Notes: a model not told the origin generated them from the letters alone. A stretch of DNA of 64,000 bases from JAFGNV01 sp964612485 (GCA_964612485.1 CAZTFF010000002.1:62001-126000); one strand, 5' to 3'. Shown: positions 45,205-53,643, counted from the stretch's first letter. Program-made: numbers and translations.

Positions 45205-46640
45205 TGCCCCCGGCTTTATGGTTGATTGTGATTCCTTTGGGCGCTGCCCCTATCGTCTATCTTTTCCGGCGAACCTGGCTGGGGGCCGTTGTTGCGGCGG
45301 GTGTCGCCGGGTTCTCAGCCTGGCTGGCCCTGAAACTTCCGCTGGGGCTGGTATTAAATATTTTGGGACGTCCGGTTGAACTCAACCGGCTCTCGCAAAT
45401 TACGTTGGCCCTGTTGTTTGGGATTGCCGCCATTCTTTTTCTGATTGCTTCGCCGCTAACCACATTCAACAAACGCCAAAACGCCATTGCTACCGATACA
45501 GGCCGGGGCCGGACCTTTCACACGGTTGGTCTGGTCACGCTGGCAATCTTTGTCGCCGCCAGCCTTTCTCGTCATTTAGGGATTACGGCGCTGCTGATGG
45601 AGATTGGGGTGGTTTTTACCGTTTTTATTATCCAGGGACGGCGTCTGGCTTCAACCAGGGCGGCCCAACGATTCCTGATCCTCATTACGCTGGCGCTGCC
45701 GCTATTTTTACTGGCTGCCTGGCGCATCGACCAGTACCAGCTTAGTAGCGGAAACCAATCCGATTCTTATTTACAGCAAACCGTCCTGTTAGTTGGCATA
45801 GGTTTTGCCTTGTGGCTGGCGGTCTGGCCGTTCCATAGCTGGCAATCTACCACGGCTGCCGATGCCTCGCCGCCGGCAGCCGCTTTTGTTCTGGCCTTAT
45901 TTCCAATTGTGATATTTTCAATCCTGCTAAATCTGCTCAATGCCACGCCCTGGCTGATCACCGCCTCATCGTTGGCGTGGACGATGATCATCGCGGGGGG
46001 CACAACAACCGTTGTAACCGGCCTGCTGGCCGCTGTGCAGCGAGGATTCAGGCCGCTGCTGGGCTACGCGGCCCTGTCTGATGTGGGGCTTTTGTTGATG
46101 GTTCTGGGCATCGGGGGAAAAAGCGCTGTTTTAACAATTTTGGTGGGGCTAACGGTACGGGCGCTGGCGCTGGCGCTGCTGACCGCCGGGATGCTGGCCC
46201 TCCAGCTTTACGCCGCCGACGATGGATTTGCCCAGATCACCGGATTGGCCCGGCAATTGCCTGTAGCCACCGCCGGAATCATTCTTGGCGGGTTAAGCCT
46301 GGCCGGTGTTCCCCTGACAATCGGCTTTCCATTGCGCTGGCACCTGCTGCACGCCGGCACCGATCTTGACGCCCGCTGGCCGGTATTACTGGTGCTGGCC
46401 GGGCTGGGGGTTAGCCTTGGCTACTTACGGGGATTAAATGCGTTGTTCTCCACAAAAAAAGAAGCGCCGGCCTCAAACAAGGACGCGCCCCAGCGTATCC
46501 TTTCTATGCAGGAACCACGCCTGTTGCTCCTTCTCATCACGCTTTTGGCGATCACCTGTCTGGTGTTGAGCCTGTTCCCCTCGCTGCTTATTGAACCGCT
46601 GCAACAACTCGCGCTCGGCGTACCGGTGCCGGTGGGATAA
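45204..46640 (+). CDS. Proton-conducting antiporter subunit, NuoN/HyfF-like
   Basis: This 478-residue protein has about 13-14 helices. The central segment ALWLAVWPFHSWQSTTAADA followed by ASPPAAAFVLALFP is the Proton_antipo_M signature (PFHxWL...SxPVSALL in complex I), and FRPLLGYAALSDVGLLLMVL matches the next helix. It is the clearest member of the three-gene group. Family members translocate protons or sodium in complex I, Mrp or hydrogenase-4 complexes. AAGGAG lies 8 bases before ATG 45204. Confidence 0.8.
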   Translation: MPPALWLIVIPLGAAPIVYLFRRTWLGAVVAAGVAGFSAWLALKLPLGLVLNILGRPVELNRLSQITLALLFGIAAILFLIASPLTTFNKRQNAIATDTGRGRTFHTVGLVTLAIFVAASLSRHLGITALLMEIGVVFTVFIIQGRRLASTRAAQRFLILITLALPLFLLAAWRIDQYQLSSGNQSDSYLQQTVLLVGIGFALWLAVWPFHSWQSTTAADASPPAAAFVLALFPIVIFSILLNLLNATPWLITASSLAWTMIIAGGTTTVVTGLLAAVQRGFRPLLGYAALSDVGLLLMVLGIGGKSAVLTILVGLTVRALALALLTAGMLALQLYAADDGFAQITGLARQLPVATAGIILGGLSLAGVPLTIGFPLRWHLLHAGTDLDARWPVLLVLAGLGVSLGYLRGLNALFSTKKEAPASNKDAPQRILSMQEPRLLLLLITLLAITCLVLSLFPSLLIEPLQQLALGVPVPVG

Positions 46641-47441
46641 TCAAATAGGAGGATACGGCACATTGTGCCCCGGATACCATTCCGGAAAAACCGCGCGTTT
46701 CAAAAGAATGTTGATCCGTTTTTTAAACGCCCGAACTTCGGTAGGCGATAACACCTCTTCCAAAATTCCGCACAATTCCGATGATCCGTGCAGCATCTTT
46801 TGCAAGCGTTCCAGATCCGCCGCCAGCGGCGGCGGAACCGCCTCATCAGAGAATTCCCAAATCACGGTTCGCAGTTTGGGATCGGTATGAAACGTGAGGC
46901 CGTGATCAATGGCCCAAATTTGTCCCTGTTTGTCTTTGAGGCAGTGCCCGCCTTTTCGATCCGCATTGTTCACAATGAAATCAAACAACGCCATCCGCCG
47001 AAAATCCTCGGTAAATGAGGACGAATGGCGCATATTAAAATAGTGCGCTTCAAAATCCGCATCAACAAATAGCTGCAAACTGCCCGCGCCGTGCGGCCCA
47101 TCTTCTCGAAAAACCACCGGCGGGATGCGGGGCCAGCCTAAAACCAAACTCACCAGATAGGTGGCAAATTCCCGCCGGCATAAGGTTCCTTCCGGAAAAT
47201 CCCACAAAGGGCGTTCTCCCTGGCATGGTTTGTAAACAGCCGCCAGTTCGCGCTCATCAGCGGGATGAACCAGTTTGGCTAAAAACGTATAGTTGGAACT
47301 CCAGGGGAATAAACCTTGAACTTCTATCTCGCCTTCCAACAGCATTTTTATCACCGGCAGCACATCAAACTTGTTGTTTGCGCCGGCAGGCGGCAATAAT
47401 TTATGAATCGTTTGCAAAATGTTGAAAGTATTTAGACCCAT
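46641..47441 (-). CDS. SCO1664-family protein (PI3/4-kinase-like fold)
   Basis: The 266-residue protein matches the SCO1664/TIGR03843 family: EVQGLFPWSSNYTFLAKL, VYKPCQGERPLWDFPEGTLC, REFATYLVSLVLGW, DFIVNNADRKGGHCL and WAIDHGLTFH. The NADRK and IDHG blocks resemble the catalytic and metal loops of phosphatidylinositol-kinase-like and HipA-like folds. Substrate is unknown. Its ATG lies inside the end of the DUF3090 gene (10-base overlap), and the phosphatase gene lies upstream. In Actinobacteria the same three families are neighbours, so they probably act together. Confidence 0.9.
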   Translation of the reverse strand: MGLNTFNILQTIHKLLPPAGANNKFDVLPVIKMLLEGEIEVQGLFPWSSNYTFLAKLVHPADERELAAVYKPCQGERPLWDFPEGTLCRREFATYLVSLVLGWPRIPPVVFREDGPHGAGSLQLFVDADFEAHYFNMRHSSSFTEDFRRMALFDFIVNNADRKGGHCLKDKQGQIWAIDHGLTFHTDPKLRTVIWEFSDEAVPPPLAADLERLQKMLHGSSELCGILEEVLSPTEVRAFKKRINILLKRAVFPEWYPGHNVPYPPI

Positions 47442-47968
47442 TTCTTCTCATGCCCGTTACTACGGGGGCAAAAATGTCCATCGGGATCCATGGGTGAATT
47501 ACACAACGGGCAAAGTGGCCGCCCCTGTTCAATAACGTGCTGGGTATGTTCGCTTAACGCTTTCATTTGGGGACGGGTGGCCCAAAAGCGGGCAACGGCT
47601 ACTGCTTCACCCTGTTCTTCTTCAAATTGGATCTCTTGCACCACCAGAACAACCATATCTTGCTCCTGGTCGTAGCCCAACCCAATCTGACCGACCACAA
47701 AGGCCGGATCCATTGGTTCTTGCAGTATCAAGTCACCGCTCAAGGGTTCGTCTACTTTGGAAAAGGCGCGGGGATATTCTTCATCAAGCCCTTCCAACAA
47801 CTCGATAATGCTGGACGCCAATACCGACGCCTGCTCTTTTTCCAACTTCAAAGTAATATGAGAAATACCCTGGCTGGCCTGCAACAAAAATACGCGCTGA
47901 CCCGGTTCTCCAACCGTGCCAATGGTTATCCGGGAAACCGGATTAAAATCCATTATTTCCCCTGCCAT
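47432..47968 (-). CDS. DUF3090 family protein
   Basis: This 178-residue soluble protein of the DUF3090/TIGR03847 family has GTVGEPGQRVFLLQASQG near the start, QASVLASSIIELLEGL, FVVGQIGLGYDQEQDMVVL and ARFWATRPQMKALSEHTQHV. The C-terminal RPLCPLCNSPMDPDGHFCPR has four Cys in a CxxC...C pattern, a likely zinc site. The biochemical role is unknown. It is 11 bases after the phosphatase gene and overlaps the SCO1664-type gene. Confidence 0.93.
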   Translation of the reverse strand: MAGEIMDFNPVSRITIGTVGEPGQRVFLLQASQGISHITLKLEKEQASVLASSIIELLEGLDEEYPRAFSKVDEPLSGDLILQEPMDPAFVVGQIGLGYDQEQDMVVLVVQEIQFEEEQGEAVAVARFWATRPQMKALSEHTQHVIEQGRPLCPLCNSPMDPDGHFCPRSNGHEKKWV

Positions 47969-47979
47969 AAAGTTCCTTT

Positions 47980-48687
47980 CTACGCCTTGCGCTTTTTCTT
48001 GTGTTTCTTTTTATTCGGGTCGGCCGCCGGCGGCGGGACATGGTTTGTATCGTTAACGCAGATCACGCGCGGCCCCATAGGGGTAAAACTGATCGTTGTG
48101 ATGGAGGTGGTACTGATAACCAGCCGTTGAAAAAGATCAAAATGCATCCCCAAATAATGAGCCGCTGCCGCCTTGATCAAATCGGCATGCCCTACCACCG
48201 CAATGGTTTGGCCGGGATGTTTGGCGACCAGTTTGTTGACTTCGGCAACAAAGCGAGTCTGCATGCCGTACATGGTTTCCCCTTTGGGAAATCCGGCCCC
48301 GCTGGGATAGAATTGGATCACGGGCCAGGCCGGATCTTTGGCAAGTTTCTTGATTTTCTTGCCGGTCCACTCGCCGTAATCAACCTCTAACAACCCTTCG
48401 TGAGTTTGCACCTCTACCGCCTGGTGTTGGGCAATTGCCTGAGCGGTTTCAACGGTGCGCTCCAGGGGACTGGCGTAAATAGCCTGCAATTCAACCTTGG
48501 CCAGCCGCCGGCCCAACGCCGCCGCCTGCTGCCGGCCCACCTCATTTAAGTGTACGCCCGGCGTTCGACCGGCCAATTTATGGCTGGCCGTCCACTCGTT
48601 TTCGCCGTGCCTGATAAACAAGAGGGTAGTTGGTTTGGTTTCGTGATCTTGCGTTTTTTTATCGGATTTCTTTGACTTTTTGCCCAT
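47980..48687 (-). CDS. Histidine phosphatase family protein (phosphoglycerate-mutase-like)
   Basis: The 235-residue protein has the histidine-phosphatase RHG motif (TLLFIRHGENEWT), LNEVGRQQAAALGRRL, YASPLERTVETAQAI and the second catalytic His in AVVGHADLIKAAAAHYLGM. Both ends are Lys-rich (MGKKSKKSDKKTQ; NKKKHKKKRKA), suggesting nucleic-acid or membrane contact. In Actinobacteria the equivalent enzyme (MSMEG_4193 family) is next to DUF3090 and SCO1664, as here. It is the first gene of the trio; the substrate is unknown. Confidence 0.92.
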   Translation of the reverse strand: MGKKSKKSDKKTQDHETKPTTLLFIRHGENEWTASHKLAGRTPGVHLNEVGRQQAAALGRRLAKVELQAIYASPLERTVETAQAIAQHQAVEVQTHEGLLEVDYGEWTGKKIKKLAKDPAWPVIQFYPSGAGFPKGETMYGMQTRFVAEVNKLVAKHPGQTIAVVGHADLIKAAAAHYLGMHFDLFQRLVISTTSITTISFTPMGPRVICVNDTNHVPPPAADPNKKKHKKKRKA

Positions 48688-48781
48688 GGTTATCCAGTTC
48701 GACAGTCGTATATTCCAGGTAAATTTTAGCAGTTTGAACCGATTAAATCAAACTGCCTTCAACATCCCCGGCATTTTTCGA

Positions 48782-48823
48782 TTGCCAATTGATACCATTT
48801 TATTGTATACTGGAAACAGTATA
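48782..48823 (+). promoter_or_regulatory. Promoter overlapped by an inverted repeat
   Basis: TTGCCA (48782-48787) and TATACT (48806-48811) are 18 bases apart and read toward ATG 48844. TATACTGGAAACAGTATA (48806-48823) is a perfect dyad (7-base arms, 4-base loop) covering the -10 element, a likely operator. Confidence 0.5.
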
Positions 48824-48843
48824 ATCCAAGAACAGGATTCAAG

Positions 48844-49836
48844 ATGTCAGATAACCTACAAAAAGCCATTGCCGCCATCAAAGCCGGCCACAAAACGGCT
48901 GGAAAAAAGTTATTGGCCGATATTCTCAAAGCAAACCCCCATAACGAAGAAGCCTGGCTCTGGATGACCAAAGCCGTAGACTCCGCCGAGGAACGAATTC
49001 GCTGTTTACAACAGGCACTAAAAATCAACCCTGATAACGAAGCCGCCCAATATGTTTTGACCTCGTTGCAGCAACAAACGACCGCGACAGACGCGCCACC
49101 GCCAAAAACATCTTCAGAAACTTCCGCACCCACGCCTACCAAACCGCTGAAAAAATTGTCGGAGCAAAAATCACCCGCCGGCCGCAAACCGTTGAAACGG
49201 CTGACGACCCGAAAATACACCAAACCCCCGGCAGATTCACCATCGCCGCCGCCCCAACCCGCGCCACCCGAATCACCGCCGATAAGCGTTACAGCCGCGA
49301 TGCAAAAAGTAGCCTCGGACCGCCAGCGGGGCATCACGGCCAACTTGAGCAGCGCAAATTTACAGGAAATCGACCTGTACGGCGCCGATTTAAGCGAGGT
49401 GAGTATGTACAACGTCAACCTGCGCCAGGCTAAACTTCAGCAGATCAACCTGCGCCATTCAATTTTGAACGGGGGGAATTTGAGCGGAGCAATCCTGGTG
49501 GAAGCCAATCTCAGCGAAGCACGATTGGAAAATGCGAACCTGAGCAGCGCCGATTTGAGCAAGGCCAACCTGAACGGCGCTCATTTTAACCAAGCCAATT
49601 TAAGCAACGCCAACCTCAGCTATACCAATTTGGGCTGGGCCGAGTTGATCGGGGCCAATTTACAGGGCGCTAACCTTTACGAAGCCAACCTGCGGGCGGC
49701 CAAACTCCACGGGGCCAACCTGCGAAACGCCGACCTGCGCTGGGCTAAACTCCGCGAAGCACTTTACACCGATGCCACCCAATGGCCCGAAGATTTTGAT
49801 CCTGAACAAAAAGGGGCGGTGAAGTTAGAGGTATAG
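48844..49836 (+). CDS. TPR-like domain plus pentapeptide-repeat protein
   Basis: This 330-residue soluble protein has residues 1-75 as a short TPR-like helical unit (AGKKLLADILKANPHNEEAW, QALKINPDNEAAQ). About 75 residues of Pro/Thr/Lys linker follow, then from about 165 a right-handed beta helix of A(N/D)LXX pentapeptide repeats (ANLSEARLENANLSSADLSK) through about residue 305. Pentapeptide-repeat helices mimic DNA or serve as protein scaffolds; no enzymatic site is visible. The TPR head suggests partner binding. A promoter with an operator-like dyad precedes it. Confidence 0.88.
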   Translation: MSDNLQKAIAAIKAGHKTAGKKLLADILKANPHNEEAWLWMTKAVDSAEERIRCLQQALKINPDNEAAQYVLTSLQQQTTATDAPPPKTSSETSAPTPTKPLKKLSEQKSPAGRKPLKRLTTRKYTKPPADSPSPPPQPAPPESPPISVTAAMQKVASDRQRGITANLSSANLQEIDLYGADLSEVSMYNVNLRQAKLQQINLRHSILNGGNLSGAILVEANLSEARLENANLSSADLSKANLNGAHFNQANLSNANLSYTNLGWAELIGANLQGANLYEANLRAAKLHGANLRNADLRWAKLREALYTDATQWPEDFDPEQKGAVKLEV

Positions 49837-49871
49837 ATGTATCTTCTCAATATTTCGGGGGAACGAGGTCT

Positions 49872-49905
49872 GAGCCTGTCGAAGACCATTGGTTTCGACA
49901 AGCTC
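49872..49905. terminator. Inverted repeat between convergent genes
   Basis: GAGCCTGTCGAA (49872-49883) and TTCGACAAGCTC (49894-49905) pair with one mismatch. It lies between converging genes ending at 49836 and 49956 and may stop transcription both ways, although no T-run follows. TTCGACAAGCTC-type sequences are common dispersed repeats. Confidence 0.4.
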
Positions 49906-49955
49906 AACCAACTCTGCTCCGGTTTGTTGAGAAGGTACTATAGATAGAATAAAGC

Positions 49956-51026
49956 CTATTCGTAGCCAATCACATCATCAATGACCTGACGCAGGGTGGC
50001 GGCATCCAAATCTTTTTTATCTAAAAGAGCCACCGCGCCGGCTTCCACCCCCTGCTTATGAAACTCACGGTCGGGATAGGCTGTAATCAATACAACGCGG
50101 AGTTGGGGCGACACGGTTTTCAGGCGTCGGGTACAATGGATGCCGTTTTCATCGCCTAAAACTACATCAATCAAGGCTAATTGAGGCGAGGCCCGTTGCA
50201 GCAGCTCTACCGATTCCTTGATATCGCCGGCCTCGTAAATAATCGCATGGGGATATACCTTGCCCACCATTCGCCGTAATTGCCGGCGGTAGCGCGCATT
50301 ATCATCTACCAGCAGCATAGAAATCGACTCCGGGGTAGATGATGATTCTGAGGTAACAGCCGGTTGAAAGGCCACCGGCCCGGATGCCGATAGAATCTCG
50401 GGATGCTGGTTCACATAATTCACCGCCTCCAACCGGCTCTGAACATCAAGCTGGCGGTAAAGGCGGGTGAGATGCTTTTCAACCGTTTTAACGCTCAACC
50501 CCATCCGGCGAGCGATAGTTTGATTATCCAGCCCTTGTTGTAACAACTGCAAAATGTCCCGCTGGCGCGCGGTTAACACCGTGGTCTGGGGCGCGGTTAA
50601 AGGGGCATCGGAAATATTGACCAATTTGTCGAGGAGCCGGCTTGAAACCCACTTTTTGCCGGATAAAACCCTTTTTACCGCCAGTTGCAGTTCCGTGAGG
50701 GATTGATCCTTCATATGGTATCCGTCAACCCCCGCTCCCAGTAACCCCTGCACATACACATCATCATCGTACGCGCTCACTACCAAAATCTTCATGGCGG
50801 GATAGCTGGCCCGAATCTGGCGAATGGCGGTTATTGGCTCAAAATCGGGCATGGTGACATCAATCAACAAAAAATCCGGTTCTGTCTGGGCCAGAGCCAC
50901 AAACAATTCCGGACCATCGCTTGCTTCGCCAACAATTTCCAATTCGGGCAATTCATTCAATGCATTTGAAATGCCGGAGCGCACAACAGCATGATCATCT
51001 GCCAATAAAACTTTGATCTGGTTCAT
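49956..51026 (-). CDS. REC-LuxR HTH-REC response regulator
   Basis: This 356-residue protein has three parts. Residues 1-120 are a NarL-type receiver (LLADDHAVVRSG, LIDVTMPDFE, Lys in HMKDQS). Residues about 145-205 are a LuxR-type HTH (LTARQRDILQLLQQGLDNQT, MGLSVKTVEKHLTRLYRQL). Residues about 230-356 are a second receiver (LLVDDNARYRRQL, LIDVVLGDENG, LITAY, LDKKDL). A receiver after the HTH is rare in the NarL family. NarL-type regulators pair with HisKA_3 kinases, and one is encoded at the far end of the divergent transporter genes. ATG 51026 is chosen because a -10 TATAAT sits so close that the mRNA probably begins at it; the frame runs on to 51056. Confidence 0.9.
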   Translation of the reverse strand: MNQIKVLLADDHAVVRSGISNALNELPELEIVGEASDGPELFVALAQTEPDFLLIDVTMPDFEPITAIRQIRASYPAMKILVVSAYDDDVYVQGLLGAGVDGYHMKDQSLTELQLAVKRVLSGKKWVSSRLLDKLVNISDAPLTAPQTTVLTARQRDILQLLQQGLDNQTIARRMGLSVKTVEKHLTRLYRQLDVQSRLEAVNYVNQHPEILSASGPVAFQPAVTSESSSTPESISMLLVDDNARYRRQLRRMVGKVYPHAIIYEAGDIKESVELLQRASPQLALIDVVLGDENGIHCTRRLKTVSPQLRVVLITAYPDREFHKQGVEAGAVALLDKKDLDAATLRQVIDDVIGYE

Positions 51027-51033
51027 AACTGCC

Positions 51034-51063
51034 ATTATACCACCGCTCGAAATCATTTGTAAG
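51034..51063 (-). promoter_or_regulatory. Promoter of the REC-HTH-REC gene, leaderless
   Basis: On the minus strand CTTACA (51063-51058) and TATAAT (51039-51034, extended by TGG) are 18 bases apart. The predicted start falls at or one base before the A of ATG 51026. A GGAGGGAAATCCCTCC dyad lies just upstream at 51073-51088. Confidence 0.6.
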
Positions 51064-51150
51064 CCCCTACAGGGAGGGAAATCCCTCCTTTGCCAGAGGG
51101 GAAGTTCTACATAAATTTTTAAAAAATGAATACCAAATATGGCCCAAATG

Positions 51151-51159
51151 TGCTATGAT
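51151..51159 (+). promoter_or_regulatory. Extended -10 promoter candidate for the sugar transporter
   Basis: TGCTATGAT is an extended -10 element; no good -35 box is visible, as expected of activator-dependent promoters. It would give a leader of about 330 bases before ATG 51499. The leader also contains GACGGT-CTA-ACCGTC, a short hairpin near 51268. Confidence 0.4.
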
Positions 51160-51318
51160 GGGGGGCGTCATTTGTCAAGCTCGCATCATTATCTGAATCT
51201 TTTGTAACCTTTGTCTTTTTACGGAAAGAAACAATCGGGTTGATGCGGCGCAAAAAATAAAATAGGGACGGTCTAACCGTCTACTCCAAAAGAGGAGAAG
51301 AAAGGAGGTATAACTGCA

Positions 51319-51506
51319 ATGATAAGAAGACATTGATGATGTTGATCGTCACAATGTCTATTTTTGTACCATGTCCCCGAAATTTCACAAGGCGTATCGG
51401 TAAACCACTAACCTGTACCCTTCATTTCGCCGGACACACTTTATTCTCAAAGTGGAGGACTACAATGATTAGTTTTACTATTCTCGTGGAGGAGAAACAT
51501 GCGTAA
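51319..51506 (+). other. Leader reading frames upstream of the sugar-binding protein
   Basis: A five-codon frame (MIRRH) starts at 51319 behind a perfect AAGGAGGT. Its TGA overlaps an ATG at 51336 that opens a 56-codon frame, which ends at TAA 51504-51506, inside the binding-protein gene (ATG 51499). An internal ATG at 51465 in this frame has GGAGGA upstream. The chain of overlaps suggests translational coupling, but the longer peptide looks like no protein family. The rest of the 51064-51498 gap holds only the promoter elements described. Confidence 0.35.
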
Positions 51507-53643
51507 ATTTTTAACCATTCTTTTTATGTTGAGCTTGCTGGTGGCCGTAAGTGCCTGTGGCGGCGCAGCAACCCCGGCCCCGGATACCGGCGGCGATCAG
51601 GCCGCTGAAGATACCGCAGCCGATACTTCCGAAGAAGCGATGGATGTGGAAGGCAGCATTGCCGTTCTGCTGCCCGACAGCGCCTCCTCGGCCCGTTGGG
51701 AAGCCGACGACCGCCGCTTCTTTGAACAAGCCTTCGACGCCGCCGGCGTAGACTACACCATCGTCAACGCCGAAGGCGACGCCCGCACCCAACAAACCCA
51801 GGCTGAACAGGCCATCACCAACGGCGCCAAGGTCATCCTGCTGGTCAACCTCGACAGCGGTTCCGGCGCCGCCATCATTGCCCAGGCCCGTGAAGCCGGC
51901 GTCAAAGTCATCGACTATGACCGCCTCACCATCGAAGGCCCCGGCGCCGACATCTACGTCAGCTTCGATAACGTCTCTGTTGGCCGCCTCATGGGCGAAA
52001 CCCTCGAACCCCTGATCAATGACCTGGAGGCCGATCCCAAACGCGTCATCCAGCTCAACGGCTCGCCCACCGACAACAACGCCACCCTCTTCAAACAAGG
52101 CTATGTCAGCGTGGCCCAGCCCCACTACGATGCCGGTGATTGGGTACTGGTGGACGATCAGGCCGTGCCCGATTGGGACAACCAGCAAGCGCTCGTTATC
52201 TACGAGCAGATGCTGACCGCTGCCGGCGGCGATGTGGACGCCACCTTCGCCGCCAACGACGGCCTGGCCGGCTCGGTTATCTCCGCCCTCAAGAGCCAGG
52301 GGCTTGACCCCATGCCGCTCAGCGGCCAGGACGCTACCGTCGGCGGTATCCAGAACATCCTCTCCGGCTGGCAGACCATGACCGTCTACAAGCCCATCAA
52401 GCTTGAAGCCAATGCTGCCGCCGAAGCCGCCATCGCCCTGCTGCGCGGCCAGGATGTTTCCAGCCTGACCGAAGATACCATCAACAACGGCCAAACCGAC
52501 CTGCCGTTCATGAAGTTGACGCCGCTGGCCGTGACCAAGGACAATATCGAAGAAACCGTCATCGCCGATGGCTTCCGCACCTGGGAAGAAATCTGCGTGG
52601 GCGAGTTTGAACAATATTGCCCCGGCGAAGAAGAAATGATGGAAGAAGCAGAAGTGGAAGGCAGCATTGCCGTTCTGCTGCCCGACAGCGCCTCCTCGGC
52701 CCGTTGGGAAGCCGACGACCGCCGCTTCTTTGAACAAGCCTTCGACGCCGCCGGCGTAGACTACACCATCGTCAACGCCGAAGGCGACGCCCGCACCCAA
52801 CAAACCCAGGCTGAACAGGCCATCACCAACGGCGCCAAGGTCATCCTGCTGGTCAACCTCGACAGCGGTTCCGGCGCCGCCATCATTGCCCAGGCCCGTG
52901 AAGCCGGCGTCAAAGTCATCGACTATGACCGCCTCACCATCGAAGGCCCCGGCGCCGACATCTACGTCAGCTTCGATAACGTCTCTGTTGGCCGCCTCAT
53001 GGGCGAAACCCTCGAACCCCTGATCAATGACCTGGAGGCCGATCCCAAACGCGTCATCCAGCTCAACGGCTCGCCCACCGACAACAACGCCACCCTCTTC
53101 AAACAAGGCTATGTCAGCGTGGCCCAGCCCCACTACGATGCCGGTGATTGGGTACTGGTGGACGATCAGGCCGTGCCCGATTGGGACAACCAGCAAGCGC
53201 TCGTTATCTACGAGCAGATGCTGACCGCTGCCGGCGGCGATGTGGACGCCACCTTCGCCGCCAACGACGGCCTGGCCGGCTCGGTTATCTCCGCCCTCAA
53301 GAGCCAGGGGCTTGACCCCATGCCGCTCAGCGGCCAGGACGCTACCGTCGGCGGTATCCAGAACATCCTCTCCGGCTGGCAGACCATGACCGTCTACAAG
53401 CCCATCAAGCTTGAAGCCAATGCTGCCGCCGAAGCCGCCATCGCCCTGCTGCGCGGCCAGGATGTTTCCAGCCTGACCGAAGATACCATCAACAACGGCC
53501 AAACCGACCTGCCGTTCATGAAGTTGACGCCGCTGGCCGTGACCAAGGACAATATCGAAGAAACCGTCATCGCCGATGGCTTCCGCACCTGGGAAGAAAT
53601 CTGCGTGGGCGATTTCGAACAATATTGCCCCGAAGATCGCTAG
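51499..53643 (+). CDS. Sugar ABC transporter binding lipoprotein with duplicated binding domain
   Basis: This 714-residue exported lipoprotein has a signal peptide MRKFLTILFMLSLLVAVSAC with lipobox Cys20, then an acidic Ala/Thr-rich spacer. Two periplasmic-binding domains of the XylF (D-xylose) type follow in tandem, residues about 50-378 and 386-714. Each has SIAVLLPDSASSARWEADDR, NGSPTDNNATLFKQGY, FAANDGLAGSVISALKSQG and LPFMKLTPLAVTKDNI. Single-domain XylF proteins are about 350 residues, so this is a doubled form. The two domains are identical apart from the last few residues. Pentoses are the likely ligands. GGAGGA precedes ATG 51499, and a strong hairpin follows the gene. Confidence 0.93.
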   Translation: MRKFLTILFMLSLLVAVSACGGAATPAPDTGGDQAAEDTAADTSEEAMDVEGSIAVLLPDSASSARWEADDRRFFEQAFDAAGVDYTIVNAEGDARTQQTQAEQAITNGAKVILLVNLDSGSGAAIIAQAREAGVKVIDYDRLTIEGPGADIYVSFDNVSVGRLMGETLEPLINDLEADPKRVIQLNGSPTDNNATLFKQGYVSVAQPHYDAGDWVLVDDQAVPDWDNQQALVIYEQMLTAAGGDVDATFAANDGLAGSVISALKSQGLDPMPLSGQDATVGGIQNILSGWQTMTVYKPIKLEANAAAEAAIALLRGQDVSSLTEDTINNGQTDLPFMKLTPLAVTKDNIEETVIADGFRTWEEICVGEFEQYCPGEEEMMEEAEVEGSIAVLLPDSASSARWEADDRRFFEQAFDAAGVDYTIVNAEGDARTQQTQAEQAITNGAKVILLVNLDSGSGAAIIAQAREAGVKVIDYDRLTIEGPGADIYVSFDNVSVGRLMGETLEPLINDLEADPKRVIQLNGSPTDNNATLFKQGYVSVAQPHYDAGDWVLVDDQAVPDWDNQQALVIYEQMLTAAGGDVDATFAANDGLAGSVISALKSQGLDPMPLSGQDATVGGIQNILSGWQTMTVYKPIKLEANAAAEAAIALLRGQDVSSLTEDTINNGQTDLPFMKLTPLAVTKDNIEETVIADGFRTWEEICVGDFEQYCPEDR
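51646..53612. repeat. 1008-bp tandem in-frame duplication
   Basis: 51646-52604 and 52654-53612 read as identical DNA (about 959 bp) with an offset of exactly 1008 bp (336 codons). Identity holds in all reading frames on both strands that I compared, so it includes silent positions. The copies differ only in the last codons before the junction or stop. This indicates a very recent duplication, ongoing gene conversion, or an assembly error. Confidence 0.85.
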
